A stretch of DNA of 40,375 nucleotides. It comes from Paludibacteraceae bacterium (GTDB lineage: Bacteria > Bacteroidota > Bacteroidia > Bacteroidales > Paludibacteraceae). Under the pieces are notes generated by a model that saw nothing but the letters and a program-made list of their open reading frames with translations, was not told the origin of the DNA and searched no databases. Made by a program: the position numbers and the translations under genes. Shown in pieces: positions 7,327-15,715 of this stretch. Location: positions 1 through 40,375 of the forward strand of contig JAGBRL010000086.1 of the NCBI GenBank assembly GCA_017632345.1. The letters run 5' to 3'. Position 1 is the first letter of the stretch, and each line of letters begins with the position of its first letter.

Positions 7327-8850
7327 GTGGAATCAACATACAAAATAGGCAAATATAGGTTATTGATGCTGACAACCTTGATAATTTCGGGTTGTTCGAT
7401 TTGTTATGAATTAATTATCAGTGCATTAAGCTCTTTCTTGAAGGGGGATAGCGTGCTGCAGTACTCCATAACTATCGGTATCTATATGTCTGCAATGGGC
7501 TTGGGTTCATATCTGAGTAAATTTTTGAAAAAGAACCTCTTTAACTGGTTCGTCCTTGTGGAGATAGGTGTCGGAGTGGTTGGCGGGCTTAGCACGCTGA
7601 TTCTGTTTCTGGCGAATATATATCTGGCGAATTATCAGATTGTAATGTATTCAACCATTCTGACAATCGGTGTTTTTGTGGGTATGGAGATTCCTATTCT
7701 TACCCGCATAATCGAAGATGACGAAAAGAACTTGCGAGTCACCTTGTCGTCCATTTTTAGTTTTGATTATATAGGGGGATTGATTGGCTCCATCGCGTTT
7801 CCGCTTCTGCTGCTTCCTCATTTAGGCTATTTCTGCACATCGTTTTTAGTTGGCTCGTTAAACATAGTCATATCTCTTGTGATTATTCTGAGCTATAAAG
7901 AGCGCCTGTCGCACTACCGCAGATTTCTGGCCGTCACGATTGCCGTTTTGGCTGCTATGCTGACCGGGACAATCTTCTCGGAAAACATCTCGCGCGTGGT
8001 GGAGGGCGGCTTATACAGAGACAAAGTGGTTTTCGCGCGTCAGACCAGATTTCAGAACATAGTGATGACAAAACATCGCGACGACCTCCGTCTGTTCATA
8101 AACGGCAACGTGCAGTTCTGCTCGGTGGACGAATATCGTTACCACGAGGCTTTTGTGCATCTGGCCATGTCGAAGGCACCGAAGCGGGAAAACATCTTGG
8201 TGCTGGGCGGCGGCGACGGACTGGCTGCCAGAGAGATTTTCAAATATCCGGAGGTGAAGAGAGTCACTTTGGTTGACTTGGACAAGGAAATTATACGTAT
8301 CTGCCGGGAGAATAAAGAGATAGCCAGGCTGAACAACTACTCGCTGGACGACCCAAGGATGGAGATTGTCAATGCTGACGCGTACAAATTTCTGGAAGAG
8401 AATCGTTTTAAGTATGATTTAATATTTGTAGATTTGCCGGACCCTAATAACGAGGTCTTGAATAAATTGTACACAAACGTCTTTTATCGTCTGTGCAAGG
8501 CGTCTTTGACGGACTGTGGCTTGCTGACCGTTCAGTCAACCAGCCCGTATTATGCGTCGGACGCCTTCTGGTGCATCAGCAAGACCATTAAAAGCGAAGG
8601 GTTCAACGTGTTGCCTTATCATCTTGAGGTGCCAAGCTTCGGAGACTGGGGCTTTAATCTTGCGTCAATGCAGCCGATTGAGCCTTCTTTTGATATAATT
8701 GAGGACACGAAATTTTTAACGTCGGACAATGTCCCGTCTCTCTTCGTCTTTGGCAAGGACGAAAAGCCAAGGCAGGAGATTTGCGTGAACTGTCTGTCTA
8801 AACCGATTTTAATTAATTATTACATAAACGCTGGAAAAAGGTGGCATTAA
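7327..8850 (+). CDS. speE: Membrane-anchored spermidine synthase-like aminopropyltransferase
   Basis: This 507-residue fusion has an N-terminal half (about residues 10-225) of six or seven hydrophobic helices, starting LLMLTTLIISGCSICYEL, and a cytoplasmic class I methyltransferase-like half. The latter has ILVLGGGDGLAAREIF, VTLVDLDKEI, NADAYKF and FVDLPDPN, the residues that bind decarboxylated AdoMet and the amine in spermidine synthases. The reaction expected is transfer of an aminopropyl group to a polyamine or similar acceptor. The start is a GTG; no better ATG lies before the first helix. It sits between speD and the DUF4178 gene (12 bp gap), a gene set known from envelope-stress (Psp-like) neighbourhoods, so the true acceptor may not be free putrescine. 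Confidence 0.85.
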   Translation: MESTYKIGKYRLLMLTTLIISGCSICYELIISALSSFLKGDSVLQYSITIGIYMSAMGLGSYLSKFLKKNLFNWFVLVEIGVGVVGGLSTLILFLANIYLANYQIVMYSTILTIGVFVGMEIPILTRIIEDDEKNLRVTLSSIFSFDYIGGLIGSIAFPLLLLPHLGYFCTSFLVGSLNIVISLVIILSYKERLSHYRRFLAVTIAVLAAMLTGTIFSENISRVVEGGLYRDKVVFARQTRFQNIVMTKHRDDLRLFINGNVQFCSVDEYRYHEAFVHLAMSKAPKRENILVLGGGDGLAAREIFKYPEVKRVTLVDLDKEIIRICRENKEIARLNNYSLDDPRMEIVNADAYKFLEENRFKYDLIFVDLPDPNNEVLNKLYTNVFYRLCKASLTDCGLLTVQSTSPYYASDAFWCISKTIKSEGFNVLPYHLEVPSFGDWGFNLASMQPIEPSFDIIEDTKFLTSDNVPSLFVFGKDEKPRQEICVNCLSKPILINYYINAGKRWH

Positions 8851-8862
8851 AATTTATAGCTT

Positions 8863-9951
8863 ATGAGTGTACGATTTAATGTGGGTGACACCGTTTCTGT
8901 AAACGGCACCAATTATTATGTGAATGGAATGCTTGTGTTTTCGTCGAAAGACGGAAGTGTGTGGCCCGAATATCTTTTGAGAAATGTTTTGAACGGAGAT
9001 GAGCGTTGGTTATGCACTGACGAGAACTGTATGTTATGGGAAGTGTTGAGGTCGAAGCCTGACATGACCGGGTATGATAGTGTTGAAAGTGGCGACGAAA
9101 CTGTAACGGACGCTTATGGTGATGTGGATTCGGACCCGGGGGATAGCGCTTATTACGATGATTATTACAACAGATACAGCAACTCTTACATCTCTGTGGA
9201 ACGTTGGGACGACGAGACTGAGTACTCGAAGGGTGTTCCTGTGGACCCAAGTCAAATACAATTGATCAAGGCAGGAGATGGGGTTGTTCCAGAGAAAAAG
9301 AAGTCTAAAAGCAAGATTTGGCTGATTGGGCTTGCCGTAATTGCTTCGATTTTCGGCTTTAAGTATTGCAACTCTTCGCAGCAATCATCGCCGGCTATAG
9401 AGCCTGGACTGAGCAACAACGCTAATTATGAACTTAAGACATATCTGACAGGCCTCGGTAATGAGCATGCGCAGGTGTACGGCTCCACAGCAGGCAATTC
9501 GGTAGATTCTGTTACCAAGGAGATTATCAAATATATAGAAGGAAACACAACTATGGTCTATGAAAATCCTATAGACTCGGCTTCTGTCGCGATTGTCACA
9601 CAGAAAGAGTACTGCGTTGTTTATCCGGACTCAATCACGAACCAGACACTTGTTCATGTATGTAACAAAAATTGGGCGTCTGAAAACTCGCAGACACCTT
9701 TGTATCACGCAACTGAGTGCACTAACGAATTTTTGAGGTCGCTGCATATCTATGATGTTCACGGAGAAGACTCATTGAGGAAGTCAAGCAGCCACTATCA
9801 TCGTCATCATTCAAGCGGCGGATTCCTTTCAGGTTTCCTTTTGGGCCGTGCGATGTCTAATAGATATAATGACTATTCAAACTCGATACGTCAGACTTCT
9901 GTCAGCTCACGACGCTCTTCTGGCGGCGGCTACGGTGGTGGCGGAAAATAA
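8863..9951 (+). CDS. DUF4178-domain membrane protein
   Basis: This 362-residue protein begins with a DUF4178-like domain (VRFNVGDTVSVNGTNYYVNG, WPEYLLRN, ERWLCTDENCMLWEV), followed by an acidic, tyrosine-rich linker, KKKSKSK and one transmembrane helix (IWLIGLAVIASIFGF, about residues 150-165). A second globular part of about 130 residues follows, then a histidine/serine/glycine-rich tail ending SGGGYGGGGK. DUF4178 has no known biochemical role, but genes for it recur next to AdoMet decarboxylase and spermidine synthase homologues, as here. It is the last gene of the probable three-gene operon and is followed by a very strong terminator. Confidence 0.75.
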   Translation: MSVRFNVGDTVSVNGTNYYVNGMLVFSSKDGSVWPEYLLRNVLNGDERWLCTDENCMLWEVLRSKPDMTGYDSVESGDETVTDAYGDVDSDPGDSAYYDDYYNRYSNSYISVERWDDETEYSKGVPVDPSQIQLIKAGDGVVPEKKKSKSKIWLIGLAVIASIFGFKYCNSSQQSSPAIEPGLSNNANYELKTYLTGLGNEHAQVYGSTAGNSVDSVTKEIIKYIEGNTTMVYENPIDSASVAIVTQKEYCVVYPDSITNQTLVHVCNKNWASENSQTPLYHATECTNEFLRSLHIYDVHGEDSLRKSSSHYHRHHSSGGFLSGFLLGRAMSNRYNDYSNSIRQTSVSSRRSSGGGYGGGGK

Positions 9952-9976
9952 CGTGCAGCGGTTCCGTCAACAAATA

Positions 9977-10023
9977 AACAGACCGGCTGACTTTGGCTTG
10001 TGGCTAAAGTCAGCCGGTCTGTT
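9977..10023. terminator. Bidirectional terminator between convergent genes
   Basis: AACAGACCGGCTGACTTT and AAAGTCAGCCGGTCTGTT form a perfect 18-bp stem around an 11-nt loop. It lies between the stops of the DUF4178 gene (plus) and the SMR gene (minus) and can serve both. Confidence 0.85.
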
Positions 10024-10074
10024 ATTAGATACTTCGGGGAAACGACATAAAGCAGATATATCCTCCTAAAACTA

Positions 10075-10395
10075 TTAAAGTGCCTTTAGTCCGACAATCG
10101 ATGCAATCAGCGTGAAGGTGAACAGCAGCCGCCAGAACGTTACCGGCTCATGAAAGACAAATATGCCAACTAAAACTGTCCCGACTGCTCCAATCCCCGT
10201 CCATACAGGATATGCGATTCCGATAGAGAGGGTTTGTGTCGCCTTTGCCAAAAGAGACATGCTGACACCCGAAAAAACGACGAACCCTGCAATCCATAAC
10301 CACCAGACCATTCCATCAACAGACTTTGCCCGTCCTAAACAATAGGTGAAGCCAACTTCACACAGACCTGCAACAATCAAAATAATCCAATTCAT
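10075..10395 (-). CDS. Small multidrug resistance (SMR) family transporter
   Basis: This 106-residue protein with four transmembrane helices is an inner-membrane antiporter that exchanges protons for cationic compounds such as guanidinium or quaternary ammonium ions. The essential glutamate is E13 in VAGLCEVGF. The third-helix signature GIAYPVWTGIGAVGTVLVGI and FVFHEPVTFWRLL match the SugE/Gdx-to-EmrE family. The W-T-G-I-G-A-V-G stretch is compatible with either branch, so the substrate class is open. A good promoter lies at 10457-10488. Confidence 0.85.
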   Translation of the reverse strand: MNWIILIVAGLCEVGFTYCLGRAKSVDGMVWWLWIAGFVVFSGVSMSLLAKATQTLSIGIAYPVWTGIGAVGTVLVGIFVFHEPVTFWRLLFTFTLIASIVGLKAL

Positions 10396-10456
10396 AATTC
10401 TCTAACGCATCTTCTGAGGGCTGCGGCAATTGCCGGCGACTCCTTCTATGACTGCG

Positions 10457-10488
10457 CAAAGATATTATTTATCAGACTCTTTTGCAAA
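10457..10488 (-). promoter_or_regulatory. Promoter of the SMR gene overlapping a 22-bp palindrome
   Basis: On the minus strand a TTTG (10488-10485) is followed after 20 nt by TATCTTTG (10464-10457). The -33 box lies in the centre of a perfect 22-bp palindrome at 10474-10495 made of AGACTCTTTTG and its reverse complement. The palindrome begins 5 bp after the stop of the upstream CotH gene, so it could be an operator or a readthrough hairpin. Confidence 0.65.
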
Positions 10489-10500
10489 AGAGTCTTCACA

Positions 10501-13500
10501 TCACTCCACAACCACCTTTCTGCATTCCGGACCAACTTTAACAATATACAATCCGGGAGCCGGAACAGAAACCTCCGCAACATCCGAATTGGCAGTTTTA
10601 GAAGCTATCCTTGTTCCTAAAACAGAGAAGATTTCTACTTGACAATCTTTGTCTATATTCTGCAGAACGATTCTTTTGCCGTAAACGCAAATCTTCAGTC
10701 CAGAGCCATTCGCCAGCGTCTGTTCGGCAGAAGTCGTCTCGCAGGCCACGCTGCCGTTAGGGGCGAGCGGAGTGGCGGTGAAAACATTGTTGCCGTCCAG
10801 TCCTACGCACTCGTCGAATAAGGCCAAGCTGTCATGGCCGTCGGCAATGCGGCCGAAGGACAATCCGGAGCTGTGCGGCTCATAAGTCAAGGAGCTAAGA
10901 AGCTCCAAGCTGTCACGATAATAGATTGTCAGGGACACAGTTTCCGGCACGGTAGCGGCGAGTTTGAAGTTGAGGTGCAGCGGACCTCTCTCCGGCTCAT
11001 TGTCCGCCCAAAGAAGCTTATATCCGCGAGCCGGCACCACAGTCTCCGCAAAACCCTTAGGAATAGTGCATTTAGCGGCCTTAGTCACGTTTTCGAATAC
11101 CAGTCCGGCAAGGTCTATGTCTCGGTCTTCGCCGTTATAGACCTCTATCCAGTCCGGCGTTTCGCCCATCTCGTCTTCAACCGTTTGGTTAGAGGCGCAG
11201 ATTTCGTTCAGATGGAGAGCCGCCGGCACCACAAAGTCAGTGTCGTGCTCAAAGTAGATGGAGAACTTCAGGACATCAGAGGTCGCAACGGCGGCCATCA
11301 CATCACCAATATACTTAGAGCCATTTTCAAGCCGGACAACGGAGTCGTTGATAGCCCACATCCGAATCTTATATCCATCCGGAACAATAGGTTCAACTTT
11401 GACCCTTTCGCCCGAATATCGCCAAGTGTTGTATTTCAGAGACTTAATCTCTCTTTTGTTAAGCAGGAACTTAAAGTCAGGAGTCTCCGAATTAGGGAAC
11501 ACCGGCCTTATCTTTATCGTCACGCTGTCATCGCCCAAGCCAAACTCTTTTTTGAGCTGGTCAACAACATACCCTTTTCTCACCTTTGCAAAGTTGCGCA
11601 TCTCTTCCACGATTTTGTCAAACTCGTCCTGGCTGCCGGGAGCGCCCAAGAAACCGCTGTTTTTGATAGTCGCGCACATGTCAAGTCTTGTCAGATTCCA
11701 GATAGAATCAAGCTTAGTGTCTATCCTTTCGTCAGTAAACTGATTTTCAAGTCTGTCAAGATATTGGTCGAGGAACTTCCATCTGAAATCTTCGTTCTTC
11801 AGACACGACTTCAGCAGAGCCCACATAGGCGCATTGCCTTTTTCGGAAGTGGCAAACTTAATCATGTCCTTATCCACAGAGGTAGCCTTTGACAGGCCGA
11901 AATCCGTGTCAAAAAGAATCCATCGGAATCTTCCGCCATCATGTTTCCGCCAAAGCTTTGTATTGTTAGAGACCCAGTCCGTATTGCCGACATACTGTTC
12001 AATAATCTGATAATCGACATACTCGTCAATATCCATCATCGTGTTCAACTCATCATAAAAATCTTCGCTCTCATAATTGTTGCTGGCGTAGTCAATCATC
12101 TCATCGTAAGCCTCTCTCGTTCCGGCTTCGCACTGGTACCCATAACCGGCGCTCACGCTCATGAAATCGATTTCCTCCTTTTTAAGCCCATAGTTATGTT
12201 CAACATAATCCTCGTTAGTCCGTTCAGTAAGAATCATCATGCCATAAAAAGCTCCGTTAAGATAAAAAGAGACCGGCTGCGCCACTTGCACATCAAGGTT
12301 CATGCCTTCAGTAAGGCTCTGGATAAACATATCCCTCCAGCGAGGCTGCACATACGAATAGCCATTACCACCATTACGAAGCGCGAGACTCTCATATTTT
12401 TTATATTCACGAGAAGGGAAAAAGTTATCATACTTCATCTTAGAATTTCCGGAACGTTTGTTCGCTTTGATTTTCAAGCTTTTAGCGACATGGATTCTTG
12501 TGCATCCTCCATAAACGCCAATTTCCACCTCCTGGTTGTCAACCACCTTGCCGTTCAGCATATATTCAAAATTAGCAGAGCGAGTCCAGTCTCGGTTAAA
12601 GTTGTAAAGCTCCCTGTAGCAGCTGCCCGGCACACCGTTCGTGCCCTCCACATAAATGCCAAGCGAGTCGCTGAACATATCCACATTATTAACAGAAAGC
12701 GAAACGATAGGAAGCCTTTCGCCGGCGCCCTTGCAAGCGTCGTAAAACTTGTCCGAATAGATAAAGCTGCCGGTAAGAATTTCGCTGAACAGCATGCCGT
12801 CTTTATATGCCCTTGCGCGCACCACCGTTGTTTTATCTACCGAGAAGGCGCTGTCGTACTTAGTGCCGGTCTCCATAGTGGGAGCGTCTCCGTTCAAAGT
12901 GTAATAGATCTGCGCTCCAGCGGTTGCGCAAGAAAGCTCAACACTTAAAACCTCGTCATACATGCCGGGCTTATTGCTTGCAAACGCAGGCTTCGCAACC
13001 CTGTTGGAGATAGACGTGACCAAAGGGTCGTTGTCTTTCCCCGGCGTAGGAATCATGAAACCCTCTTTGCAGTAAGCAATGTGCGGATATTGTTTAGGAT
13101 AAGCGAACTCTATCGTCTCCTCGCCTTTTGAAAGCGAAACCGAACCAGCGTCCGCCGTGAGTTTCTCTTTCACGCTTCCGGCGTAATTGCTTCCAACCAG
13201 CTTTGCCGACATGCTGCTCGACTCCTCCTCGCCAAAAAACAGCAGAGAATAGCCATTTGGCAAGACGTGCGAAGAGTCCAGCGTCAGGCTCCAGTCCAGC
13301 TCGCCCTCCTTCACGTTCGATACCGTCCAGCCCTTCAGGTCCAGCTCTTCGCCGTCGTTATAGAACTCAATGTAACCGTCGTAATTATATTTGTCGCTTA
13401 CGATGGTGGAAACATTGCTCGGCATGATTTCCGTAATGCGAACAGCAGCGTCTGCATTAGAAAAACATGATAATAGTATAAATATTTGAAATAATCTTTT

Positions 13501-13503
13501 CAT
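10501..13503 (-). CDS. Secreted CotH-kinase/lamin-tail protein with T9SS sorting domain
   Basis: This 1000-residue exported protein has a signal peptide (cleavage after SNADA). Next come a lamin-tail domain (about 20-155, VRITEIMPSN, YIEFYNDG, LDLKGW), a chitobiase/hexosaminidase C-terminal-like sandwich (about 165-250, GAQIYYTLNGDAPT) and a CotH spore-coat-kinase-like domain (about 260-620). The CotH part shows AKSLKIKANKRSGNSKMKYD, LALRNGGNGY, RWRDMFIQSL, SFYLNGAFYGMMILTE and ILFDTDFGLS. A second lamin-tail domain (about 755-870, LHLNEICASN, DWIEVYNGEDRDIDLAG) precedes a T9SS sorting domain (VEIFSVLGTR ... PGLYIVKV). CotH proteins phosphorylate other secreted proteins in spore formers. The target here is unknown, and adhesion or surface glycan binding is also possible. 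Confidence 0.85.
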   Translation of the reverse strand: MKRLFQIFILLSCFSNADAAVRITEIMPSNVSTIVSDKYNYDGYIEFYNDGEELDLKGWTVSNVKEGELDWSLTLDSSHVLPNGYSLLFFGEEESSSMSAKLVGSNYAGSVKEKLTADAGSVSLSKGEETIEFAYPKQYPHIAYCKEGFMIPTPGKDNDPLVTSISNRVAKPAFASNKPGMYDEVLSVELSCATAGAQIYYTLNGDAPTMETGTKYDSAFSVDKTTVVRARAYKDGMLFSEILTGSFIYSDKFYDACKGAGERLPIVSLSVNNVDMFSDSLGIYVEGTNGVPGSCYRELYNFNRDWTRSANFEYMLNGKVVDNQEVEIGVYGGCTRIHVAKSLKIKANKRSGNSKMKYDNFFPSREYKKYESLALRNGGNGYSYVQPRWRDMFIQSLTEGMNLDVQVAQPVSFYLNGAFYGMMILTERTNEDYVEHNYGLKKEEIDFMSVSAGYGYQCEAGTREAYDEMIDYASNNYESEDFYDELNTMMDIDEYVDYQIIEQYVGNTDWVSNNTKLWRKHDGGRFRWILFDTDFGLSKATSVDKDMIKFATSEKGNAPMWALLKSCLKNEDFRWKFLDQYLDRLENQFTDERIDTKLDSIWNLTRLDMCATIKNSGFLGAPGSQDEFDKIVEEMRNFAKVRKGYVVDQLKKEFGLGDDSVTIKIRPVFPNSETPDFKFLLNKREIKSLKYNTWRYSGERVKVEPIVPDGYKIRMWAINDSVVRLENGSKYIGDVMAAVATSDVLKFSIYFEHDTDFVVPAALHLNEICASNQTVEDEMGETPDWIEVYNGEDRDIDLAGLVFENVTKAAKCTIPKGFAETVVPARGYKLLWADNEPERGPLHLNFKLAATVPETVSLTIYYRDSLELLSSLTYEPHSSGLSFGRIADGHDSLALFDECVGLDGNNVFTATPLAPNGSVACETTSAEQTLANGSGLKICVYGKRIVLQNIDKDCQVEIFSVLGTRIASKTANSDVAEVSVPAPGLYIVKVGPECRKVVVE

Positions 13504-13526
13504 ATGCTGTACGAATTAAATATCCG

Positions 13527-13534
13527 CAAATATA
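13527..13534 (-). promoter_or_regulatory. -7 element upstream of the CotH gene
   Basis: TATATTTG on the minus strand matches the Bacteroidota -7 consensus, 23 bp before the ATG at 13503. The expected TTTG about 19 nt upstream is not clear. Confidence 0.4.
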
Positions 13535-13568
13535 AGACATTATCACACAAATCCTAATAAGTTGCGCG

Positions 13569-13847
13569 CAATATTGCCCCAAATAATTTGTAAAAGAGGG
13601 AAAGGATGTCCGCGTTCTTTTTTTTAATACGCAACATGCCAAAGAACTTATGGTGCTGCCTGGAAGGCAGTACAAAGCGTAGCGACGGTAACCCGTGCCG
13701 AAGTCTCGGGCGAAGGCAGATGCAACGAAAACCTGCCTGGAAGGCAGTACCAAAATTCTTTGCAGTATAACGTCTTAAGGATATTTTTTCAAATGAAAGA
13801 ACCGTGATTCCCTTTTGTTTTTTTACAAAATATTTAGGACAATATTG
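13569..13847. repeat. MITE-like element, family 2, copy 1
   Basis: Most of the 437-bp gap 13504-13940 is this 279-bp non-coding element. Its inverted ends are CAATATTGCCCCAAATAATT and, read inwards from the right, CAATATTGTCCTAAATATTT, both continuing into TTGTAAAA. The interior holds two CTGCCTGGAAGGCAG hairpins and the stretch GATGCAACGAAAACCTGCCT, shared with copy 2 at 35144-35412. The flanks AAGTTGCGCG and AAGTTGCCGC are similar but not an exact target duplication. The element separates the CotH gene from the hsd locus. Confidence 0.8.
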
Positions 13848-13886
13848 AAGTTGCCGCCTTAAAAGATTATTTAGCCAGCTTAATTT

Positions 13887-13917
13887 TTTGTAAAATTACA
13901 CATTTTATTTAATTTTG
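13887..13917 (+). promoter_or_regulatory. Promoter of the hsdM operon
   Basis: A TTTG (13887-13890) is followed after exactly 19 nt by TAATTTTG (13910-13917), an excellent Bacteroidota promoter. The start codon of hsdM lies 23 bp downstream. The promoter is just outside the family 2 element. Confidence 0.75.
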
Positions 13918-13940
13918 TTTATCAGTTTAATTTTACAGCC

Positions 13941-15713
13941 ATGTCAATAGAAGAACTTCAGCAGCGAACAGCTGTCAACATACAAGATAAGGCAAACCTT
14001 ATTTGGGCAATCGCCGACAAACTTGTCGGAACATATAAGCCGCACGAGTATGGCAACGTAATTTTGCCCATGTGCGTAATCAAGCGCTTTTCTGACACGC
14101 TCGCACCTACCAAAGAGGCTGTGCTGGCAATGAACAAAGATTTTGAAGCTCGCAAAATGGAGGTCAAAGATGGCTTTCTGAAAAGGGCTTCGAGGTACGA
14201 TTTTTACAATATCTCGCCATTCTCTTTCGAGGGGTTGCTCAGCGACGCTGAAAATATCGCAGACAACTTCCGCAGTTACCTTAATCACTTCTCTGTCAAT
14301 GTGATAGATGTTATAGAGAAGTTTGAGTTTGACAAGGAGATTACCAAGTTGTCTAACAACGGAATCCTCTACAATGTGATTTCTGAGTTCTGTTCCAAAA
14401 AGGCGTATATGGGCGCGGACGAGATTTCTGCCGTCGATATGGGCTACATCTTCGAAGAGCTGGTGCGCAAATTCTCCGAAAGTTACGACGAGCACGCCGG
14501 AGCGCACTTCACCGCCCGAGACATCATCTATCTGATGGCGGAGGTTTTGGTTGCTCCCCAAAAGAACGATTTGCAAGAGGAGGGCATCACCGCCACAATG
14601 TATGACATGGCCATGGGAACTTCGCAGATGCTCGACTGCCTCTCCGAAAAACTGTTGCAGATTGATGCAGAGGCGCAGCTGACAGAGTTTGGGCAGGAGC
14701 TTAATGAGCAGACCTACGCCATAGCCAAGGCGAACATGCTCATCAAGGGCGGCGACGCTGATAACATGAAGCATGGCAATACACTCTCTGACGATAAGTT
14801 TGATGGCTACAAGTTCGACTATATCATCTCCAACCCTCCGTTCGGCATCGAGTGGAAGAACGAGAAAGCGGCGGTGGAAGCGGAGCACAAGAGAGGCGAG
14901 ATGGGACGCTTTGGAGCCGGACTGCCTGCCGTGGGCGACTCGCAGCAGCTCTTTATGCTCAACGGCGTGGCAAAACTGAAGGAGACCGGGCGAATGGCAA
15001 TTATCCAAAACGGCTCGCCGCTATTCAAGGGCGACGCAGGCAGTGGCGAGTCCAACATACGCGGCTATCTCTTGGAGAACGACTGGCTGGAGGCTATCAT
15101 TCAGATACCCAACGACATGTTCTACAATACCGGCATTGCCACCTACATCTGGATTGTCTCTAAAGACAAATCGGCGGAGCGCGCAGGCAAGGTGCAGCTG
15201 ATAGACGCCTCAAAATGTTGCGTAAAACGCAGAAAGCCGCTCGGCAACAAGCGCAACGAGTTTACGGACGATTGCATAAAACTGATTACTGAGGCATACA
15301 ACGCCTTTGCAGACGGTGTTTACACCAACGAAGCAGGTCTTGAAGTGGAGGTGAAGATTAAGCAGAACGAAGATTTCAAGTACAGCAAAGTGACGGTAGA
15401 GCAGCCATTGTGCGACGACTCCGGCAAGCCGGTGCTGAAGAAGGGCAAGCCAACAGCCGACGCAAGCAAGCGAGACACCGAGAGCATACCATGGTGCGAG
15501 CCGATAGAGGAGTATATGCAGAAGAACGTCTATCCCTACGCGCCTGAGGCATGGATAGACGAGAAGAAGACCAAGATAGGTTACGAGATACCCTTCACGA
15601 GGGAGTTTTACAAATATGTTGCGCCGCGCAGCAGCGAAGAGATATTTGCCCACCTTCAAGAGTTGGAAAAGGCAGAAAGCGCGCTGATGGCTAAAATAAT
15701 GAAAGGGAACTGA
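13941..15713 (+). CDS. hsdM: Type I restriction-modification DNA methyltransferase subunit M
   Basis: This 590-residue N6-adenine methyltransferase subunit pairs with HsdS to methylate, and with HsdR to restrict, DNA. The N-terminal helical domain (LIWAIADKLVGTYKPHEYGNV, VIKRFSD) is typical. The catalytic motif IV NPPF is at residues 298-301 in DYIISNPPFGIEW, with HAGAHFTARDI before motif I. Motif I, which binds AdoMet, reads DMAMGTSQML (222-231), whereas the family normally has G-T-G-G at this place. The change of both glycines could weaken AdoMet binding. The fic gene starts 2 bp after its stop, and hsdS overlaps fic, so hsdM-fic-hsdS form one translationally coupled operon driven from 13887-13917. 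Confidence 0.93.
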   Translation: MSIEELQQRTAVNIQDKANLIWAIADKLVGTYKPHEYGNVILPMCVIKRFSDTLAPTKEAVLAMNKDFEARKMEVKDGFLKRASRYDFYNISPFSFEGLLSDAENIADNFRSYLNHFSVNVIDVIEKFEFDKEITKLSNNGILYNVISEFCSKKAYMGADEISAVDMGYIFEELVRKFSESYDEHAGAHFTARDIIYLMAEVLVAPQKNDLQEEGITATMYDMAMGTSQMLDCLSEKLLQIDAEAQLTEFGQELNEQTYAIAKANMLIKGGDADNMKHGNTLSDDKFDGYKFDYIISNPPFGIEWKNEKAAVEAEHKRGEMGRFGAGLPAVGDSQQLFMLNGVAKLKETGRMAIIQNGSPLFKGDAGSGESNIRGYLLENDWLEAIIQIPNDMFYNTGIATYIWIVSKDKSAERAGKVQLIDASKCCVKRRKPLGNKRNEFTDDCIKLITEAYNAFADGVYTNEAGLEVEVKIKQNEDFKYSKVTVEQPLCDDSGKPVLKKGKPTADASKRDTESIPWCEPIEEYMQKNVYPYAPEAWIDEKKTKIGYEIPFTREFYKYVAPRSSEEIFAHLQELEKAESALMAKIMKGN

Positions 15714-15715
15714 GT

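Noticed and set aside
10834..12948. Long plus-strand frames (352 and 335 codons) opposite the CotH gene
   Set aside because: They lie antisense to a protein with several clear domains and show no signal, motif or start context of their own.
13640..13760. Repeated CCTGGAAGGCAG units as a possible second CRISPR array
   Set aside because: Only two units with unequal spacing occur, they form small hairpins, and the same pair is found in the other family 2 element. They are internal parts of that element.
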